This document shows, piece by piece, positions 14,274 to 17,834 of a stretch of 17,834 nt of DNA (position 1 is the stretch's first letter; each line of letters starts with the position of its first letter). A model generated the notes under the pieces. That model did not search any database. It was not told the DNA's origin and was given only the letters and a program-made list of their open reading frames with translations. Source of the stretch: JAYXXU01 sp049301135 (GTDB lineage: Bacteria; Pseudomonadota; Gammaproteobacteria; Pseudomonadales; Moraxellaceae); the NCBI GenBank assembly GCA_049301135.1, contig JBAQKP010000210.1, positions 1-17,834 of the forward strand. The letters are read 5' to 3'. The position numbers were made by a program, and so were the translations under genes.

Positions 14274-15246
14274 CGATGGCTTGGCGGGATAAACACAGCA
14301 AGGCCAAATCATCGGGCAGGTCAGGTGGCGGGGCAAAACGATGCTCACTCAGTTGCTCAATCAGTTGTTGCAGTTGTGCGCTGAGATTGCCATCAAAGGC
14401 TTCTAGTGCACCATCTGACGCAAAAATCAGCTGCGAGTCTGGCTGTAGATCGACCGTTTGCATTTTGATATTCAGTTGAGCGGTGAGACCAAGTGGAAAG
14501 CTGCTGCTGGTCAAAATCTCAGGTGGCTGATTGGGCTGAATCAGAATGGCTGGTGGATAATGCCCCGCACTACACCAATGCACCTGATGCTGTTGTAGAT
14601 CGAGCAGACCACACAATAAGGTAATGTGTTTGCCAGTATCTTGTTGCACCAGTAGTCGATTCATTTGATTGAGTAAATCTTCCGGACGGTTATCGCGTCC
14701 ATGAAACGCTGCCAGCCATGCACTCAGTAGACTACTCGCCACACCGTGACCGGCCACATCGGCCAAATAAAACAACACCTGCTGTTCATCGACTTTCCAA
14801 TAGTCGATCCAATCCCCCGACAAGAACGCCGCAGGCTGATAAAAATGATGCAGCGTATAGCCAGCAATACTCAGTGGCTCAGGCAATAAGGATTGTTGCA
14901 GCTTGACCGCTGCTGGTAAGTCACGGCTGTCTTGCTGGCGCTGGTATTGATGCCGGATCTGTTCGACCACATCAGGCAGTTGCGCAGGAATCGCCTGCCG
15001 CATCCAACCAGCCAGTGCGCCACGCTGCCATGCTTCGGCCAGTGCAATCGCTTGGGTTTGATCGGCCAGCACAATGGTGGGGTTCGGCCACAAATGCTGC
15101 AAAAACAACGCTACATCCGCGATGATCAGCGCGTGATCAGGAATTTGCCCAATATCATCGACGGCCAAACCCTGCAAATCTTGCAGCCGCAGGCGCAGCG
15201 GATGGTCGGCCTGATCGGCATCATGATCAATCAAGTACATCGACAT
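14260..15246 (-). CDS. gigA: PP2C/SpoIIE-type serine phosphatase with degenerate receiver domain, GigA/HsbR type
   Basis: A 328-residue regulator that probably dephosphorylates the STAS protein encoded next to it. Residues about 110-325 form a SpoIIE-type PP2C domain with its metal-binding and core blocks: SGDWIDYW, LADVAGHGVASSLLSAWL, CSAGHYPPAIL and FASDGALEA. Residues 1-100 look like a worn response-regulator receiver: acidic D7/D9 near the start and D44 in LIIADVA at the usual phospho-site, but no clear lysine in the GALAGWMRQAIP segment where GxxDYLxKP is normal. HsbR carries a receiver domain before its phosphatase, so the layout fits that family. ATG 15246 or ATG 15240 may be used; neither has a strong ribosome site. 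Only 54 bases separate it from mlaA, with no terminator, so the two may be cotranscribed. Confidence 0.82.
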   Translation of the reverse strand: MSMYLIDHDADQADHPLRLRLQDLQGLAVDDIGQIPDHALIIADVALFLQHLWPNPTIVLADQTQAIALAEAWQRGALAGWMRQAIPAQLPDVVEQIRHQYQRQQDSRDLPAAVKLQQSLLPEPLSIAGYTLHHFYQPAAFLSGDWIDYWKVDEQQVLFYLADVAGHGVASSLLSAWLAAFHGRDNRPEDLLNQMNRLLVQQDTGKHITLLCGLLDLQQHQVHWCSAGHYPPAILIQPNQPPEILTSSSFPLGLTAQLNIKMQTVDLQPDSQLIFASDGALEAFDGNLSAQLQQLIEQLSEHRFAPPPDLPDDLALLCLSRQAIEKSH

Positions 15247-15300
15247 AAGCGGGCTACTGGTCTGAAGGAATGAAGGGGCAATCAGGTCGGCTCAGTTCAG

Positions 15301-16227
15301 CTAAGGTTGGGTTGGATTGGGGACATCAGTGACGGCTGGTGTGGCAGGCGCGTCCGTTGCCGGTGTATCGTCAGGTGTTTTACTGGTAACGCCCTCATCA
15401 GCAAAATCCTCATCACCAAAGCCTTCTTCGGCCGTGGGGCTCAGTGCTAGCGGTGGTGCACCATCAAACACTTGAAACAAGCGACGCTGTAAATACACAT
15501 CACGCAGCACTGGATACTGATCACCAGTCACAATGCTTTCTGCCCCAATAAACTCAGCACGGACATCCACCACATTAATGCCGGTCAGCGCAATGCGCGC
15601 TTCATCTGACTCGATATATACGGTCGGGCTGGCCGCCATGTCCAAAATTTTGCCGGTGGCATCGCGTAGGGTGCTAGGACCCAGTAACGGCAGCATCAGA
15701 TACGGGCCAGATTTAACGCCCCACACACCGAGGGTTTGCCCAAAATCTTCGTTACCGGCTTTTAGATTAAAGCTGCTATTGGCTGGATCAGCAAAGCCAA
15801 GTGACGTTAAGGTATTGAGACTAAACCGGCCAAGCGTTTGCACAGAGGCTTTCGGTTTGCCTTGTAGTAATTGGTTGACCGCTGTCCACGGCTCACTGAT
15901 ATTCTGAAAAAAATTACTGATGCCCGTGTTAATCGGTTTAGGCACAACGCGTTGATAAAATTTCGCGGTCGGCAATAACACGCGCCGATCCAAAGCATCG
16001 TTTAAACGATACACCTGCCGGTTATAGCGTTGAAAAGGGTCTTTGATCTCATCGGGTAGGTTGGCGGTCGCGTTGACGCTGAGTTTTTGTACCTGATTAG
16101 AAAGATTGGGCAGGGCAGGCAGACTAAAGCGTGAATGGGTATTGACTTGATCATCGGCAGCGGCAATGCCGACTGTACCCATTCCACCCATCAGGGCGCA
16201 AACAACGACAAACCGCAACATGGACAT
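15301..16227 (-). CDS. mlaA: MlaA/VacJ-family outer-membrane lipid asymmetry protein
   Basis: MlaA removes stray phospholipids from the outer leaflet of the outer membrane and hands them to the Mla pathway. The family core is clear: DPFQRYNRQVYRLNDALDR, PKPINTGISNFFQNISEPW, a TLGRFSLNTLTSLGF block, EDFGQTLGVWGVKSGPYLMLPLLGPST, and the final YLQRRLFQVF. The start is ambiguous among ATGs 16236, 16227 and 16221; 16227 (MSMLRFVVVCALMGG) gives 308 residues and a good signal sequence. The frame continues upstream to 16302, but that part is unlikely to be translated. Oddities: the leader ends in GIAAADD with no lipobox cysteine, and about 45 acidic, Pro/Thr/Ala-rich residues are added at the C-terminus (E. 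coli MlaA is about 251 residues). It is divergent from rpoN. Confidence 0.88.
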   Translation of the reverse strand: MSMLRFVVVCALMGGMGTVGIAAADDQVNTHSRFSLPALPNLSNQVQKLSVNATANLPDEIKDPFQRYNRQVYRLNDALDRRVLLPTAKFYQRVVPKPINTGISNFFQNISEPWTAVNQLLQGKPKASVQTLGRFSLNTLTSLGFADPANSSFNLKAGNEDFGQTLGVWGVKSGPYLMLPLLGPSTLRDATGKILDMAASPTVYIESDEARIALTGINVVDVRAEFIGAESIVTGDQYPVLRDVYLQRRLFQVFDGAPPLALSPTAEEGFGDEDFADEGVTSKTPDDTPATDAPATPAVTDVPNPTQP

Positions 16228-16260
16228 ACAACCCATACAAATTCTGTGTCTAGAAAACTC

Positions 16261-16289
16261 AGGGTAAGCCAGTTTATCCAGCTTGTAAA
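16261..16289 (-). promoter_or_regulatory. Candidate sigma-70 promoter of mlaA
   Basis: On the minus strand TTTACA (16289-16284) and TACCCT (16266-16261) are separated by 17 bases, with the coding start about 35 bases downstream. The -10 is a modest match. Confidence 0.35.
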
Positions 16290-16433
16290 TGCAACAACGC
16301 ATCTGACTGTCAGTTCACGGGCTGATCGCTGCGATAAATTGTAGGGTATGGTTCAGAAAAATCTGAGTTTGCATCTGTTGCGGTTTTTCTGATTTTTAGG
16401 CATAAAAGTTGCTTAGCGTGAATTTTAGACACT

Positions 16434-16442
16434 TGCTATACT
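16434..16442 (+). promoter_or_regulatory. Extended -10 promoter of rpoN
   Basis: TGCTATACT is an extended -10 (TG-N-TATACT) 40 bases before the rpoN ATG. No good -35 lies at 17 bases, which extended -10 promoters tolerate. In the rest of the divergent gap (16290-16433) I see nothing further. Confidence 0.5.
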
Positions 16443-16481
16443 GTAAGCTTGGCACTCGCACGCAATGCAACGAGGACACGC

Positions 16482-17834
16482 ATGAAAATGTCCCTTGGCC
16501 TGAAAATAGGCACTTCTTTATCGCTGACCCCGCAACTCCAGCAGGCGATTCGGCTGCTTCAATTGTCGTCGCTTGAGCTTGAGCAAGAGATCCAAGTTCA
16601 ATTGGACAGTAATCCGCTGCTTGAGGTGATCGACGATCAGCCAGAGTCTGCGGCTAGCGATGAGTATTTGCCAGAACAGGCGCACGCGAGTGACTATGCC
16701 GATCAGACCGATGTCGATGTGCAGATGGCCGAAAGCCGCCTAGATGTCGAGTTGCCAGTCGATACCCAGTGGGACGATGTGTTTTCGCATCAATCGACTG
16801 CGTTGGCCTCACCAGAATTTGAAGAACGTGAAGACAATCGCTGCGCCGAACAAACCATCGTCGATCACTTACTTTGGCAATTGAATTTAAGCCCTTTTTC
16901 GGCAGTGGATCGACTGATTGCGCAATGTATTATTGATGCGATTGATGATCGTGGTTATTTGATTGCTGAGATGGACGAGTTATTAGACGCGGTCAATCAG
17001 CAGTTGGCAGAGATCGACAACATTGAGCCGGTCGAGCAAGACGAGGTCGAGATGGTGCTGAAGCGAATTCAGCATTTTGATCCCGTCGGTGTGGCAGCGC
17101 GGAATCTATCGGAGTGCCTCAGCCTACAGTTGCGGGCGTTGCCGGAGCGGGTGGTGGAGCGTGCCGCCGCGTTACGCGTGTTACAGCATCATGAGCTGTT
17201 GGTGTCGAACGAGTTGGCGCGCTTACTGCGGGCGACACAACTGACCGAGCCGGAGCTACAAGCGGCCTTACTGTTGATTAAATCGCTTGATCCATATCCG
17301 GGGCTAAAATTTCAAAGCAATGACGACAGCCACCAAGTGCCAGACGTGATTGTGCGGCAAAAAACTGGCCGTTGGGAAGTGCAGCTCAATACCGATATTT
17401 TGCCAAAATTGCGGGTCAATCCATTTTATGCGGGCATGATCAAACGCGCCGACCAAAGCGCTGACAATCAGTATCTGCGACAAAATATGCAAGAAGCACG
17501 TAATTTTATTAAAAGCATCGACGAGCGCCACAAAACCTTGCTGAAAGTCGCGACCTGCATTGTTGAGCATCAGCGGGCGTTCTTAGAGCATGGCCCCGAA
17601 GCGATGCGGCCATTGATTTTGCGGGATATTGCTGACGAAACTGAGCTACACGAATCGACTGTGTCGCGTGTGACCACGCAGAAGTTTATGCTGACGCCGC
17701 GTGGCTTGTTTGAGCTGAAGTACTTTTTTTCCAGTCATGTGGGGACGAGTACCGGCGGTGAATGTTCTTCGACCGCGATTCGGGCGATGATCAAAAAAAT
17801 GATCAGCGAAGAGAATCCACGCAAGCCGCTGTCG
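16482..17834 (+). CDS. rpoN: RNA polymerase sigma-54 factor, 3' end cut by the window
   Basis: I translated this frame by hand: 451 codons without a stop, to the last base. RpoN directs RNA polymerase to -24/-12 promoters that need an ATP-driven enhancer-binding protein. Visible parts: the Leu/Gln-rich activator region I (MKMSLGLKIGTSLSLTPQLQ, then IRLLQLSSLELEQEIQ, residues 1-50); an acidic region II (about 55-115); the core-binding region (about 120-260, including HFDPVGVAARNLSECL and IKSLDPYPGLKF); and the DNA-binding part with a helix-turn-helix (LRDIADETELHESTVSRVT, about 379-400) and FELKYFFSSHV. The RpoN box lies just beyond the window; E. coli RpoN has 477 residues, so about 30 are missing. 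ATG 16482 has AGGA at 16473-16476. It is divergent from mlaA rather than following lptB. Confidence 0.96.
   Translation, partial: MKMSLGLKIGTSLSLTPQLQQAIRLLQLSSLELEQEIQVQLDSNPLLEVIDDQPESAASDEYLPEQAHASDYADQTDVDVQMAESRLDVELPVDTQWDDVFSHQSTALASPEFEEREDNRCAEQTIVDHLLWQLNLSPFSAVDRLIAQCIIDAIDDRGYLIAEMDELLDAVNQQLAEIDNIEPVEQDEVEMVLKRIQHFDPVGVAARNLSECLSLQLRALPERVVERAAALRVLQHHELLVSNELARLLRATQLTEPELQAALLLIKSLDPYPGLKFQSNDDSHQVPDVIVRQKTGRWEVQLNTDILPKLRVNPFYAGMIKRADQSADNQYLRQNMQEARNFIKSIDERHKTLLKVATCIVEHQRAFLEHGPEAMRPLILRDIADETELHESTVSRVTTQKFMLTPRGLFELKYFFSSHVGTSTGGECSSTAIRAMIKKMISEENPRKPLS

Noticed and set aside
16237..16302. N-terminal extension of mlaA from ATG 16302.
   Set aside because: It would put 25 charged and Cys-containing residues before the signal sequence and would overlap the likely promoter.
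16449..16465. TTGGCACTCGCACGCA in the rpoN leader looks like a sigma-54 -24/-12 site (autoregulation).
   Set aside because: Only 9 bases lie between GG and GC instead of 10. Sigma-54 promoters do not tolerate that spacing, and it runs up to the ribosome site.

Overview
The window looks like chromosomal DNA of a gammaproteobacterium from the Pseudomonadales, most likely the Moraxellaceae (Acinetobacter-like). The evidence is the lpxC / dciA / M23 peptidase neighbourhood, an E1-type aceE with a single-lipoyl aceF, a type IV pilin with a TfpX/TfpZ accessory gene, and a GigA/GigB (HsbR/HsbA-type) phosphatase and anti-anti-sigma pair next to mlaA. No phage, transposase, CRISPR, tRNA or rRNA was seen. 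The assignment comes from protein recognition alone.

Layout. 1-2033, envelope and replication genes: the 3' part of lpxC (+), dciA (-), and a divergent secreted M23 peptidase (+) closed by a terminator. 2181-6265: aceE and aceF overlap by one base (pyruvate dehydrogenase E1 and E2); no lpd is present. 6367-8264: an amidase-signature hydrolase and a small membrane-anchored DUF4124-like protein. 8359-9825: guaB with a strong terminator.

9884-12159 is a type IV pilin island: pilA, a tfpZ-like accessory gene and a second, diverged pilin. It is more AT-rich than its flanks. Both pilins lie behind sequences that match the sigma-54 -24/-12 promoter with exact GG-N10-GC spacing. The first also has an IHF-like site and a cluster of TGTC/GACA half-sites upstream, as in PilR-controlled pilA promoters. 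The second sits right at the tfpZ stop codon and would give a leader of about 210 nt holding short ORFs and a possible hairpin switch.

12202-16227 is a minus-strand cluster, read from high to low coordinates: mlaA (outer-membrane lipid transport), gigA (PP2C/SpoIIE phosphatase with a degraded receiver domain), gigB (STAS protein), a nitrilase-superfamily amidase, and a stand-alone cyclic-nucleotide-binding protein. gigB, the nitrilase and the cyclic-nucleotide protein are packed as one operon.

16482 to the end is rpoN (sigma-54), divergent from mlaA and cut by the window edge, open for 451 codons. The window therefore holds sigma-54 and two likely sigma-54-dependent pilin promoters. No wholly new system is evident. 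The points most worth checking are the two-promoter pilin-TfpZ-pilin island, its leader, and the coupling of the GigAB switch to a cyclic-nucleotide-binding protein.
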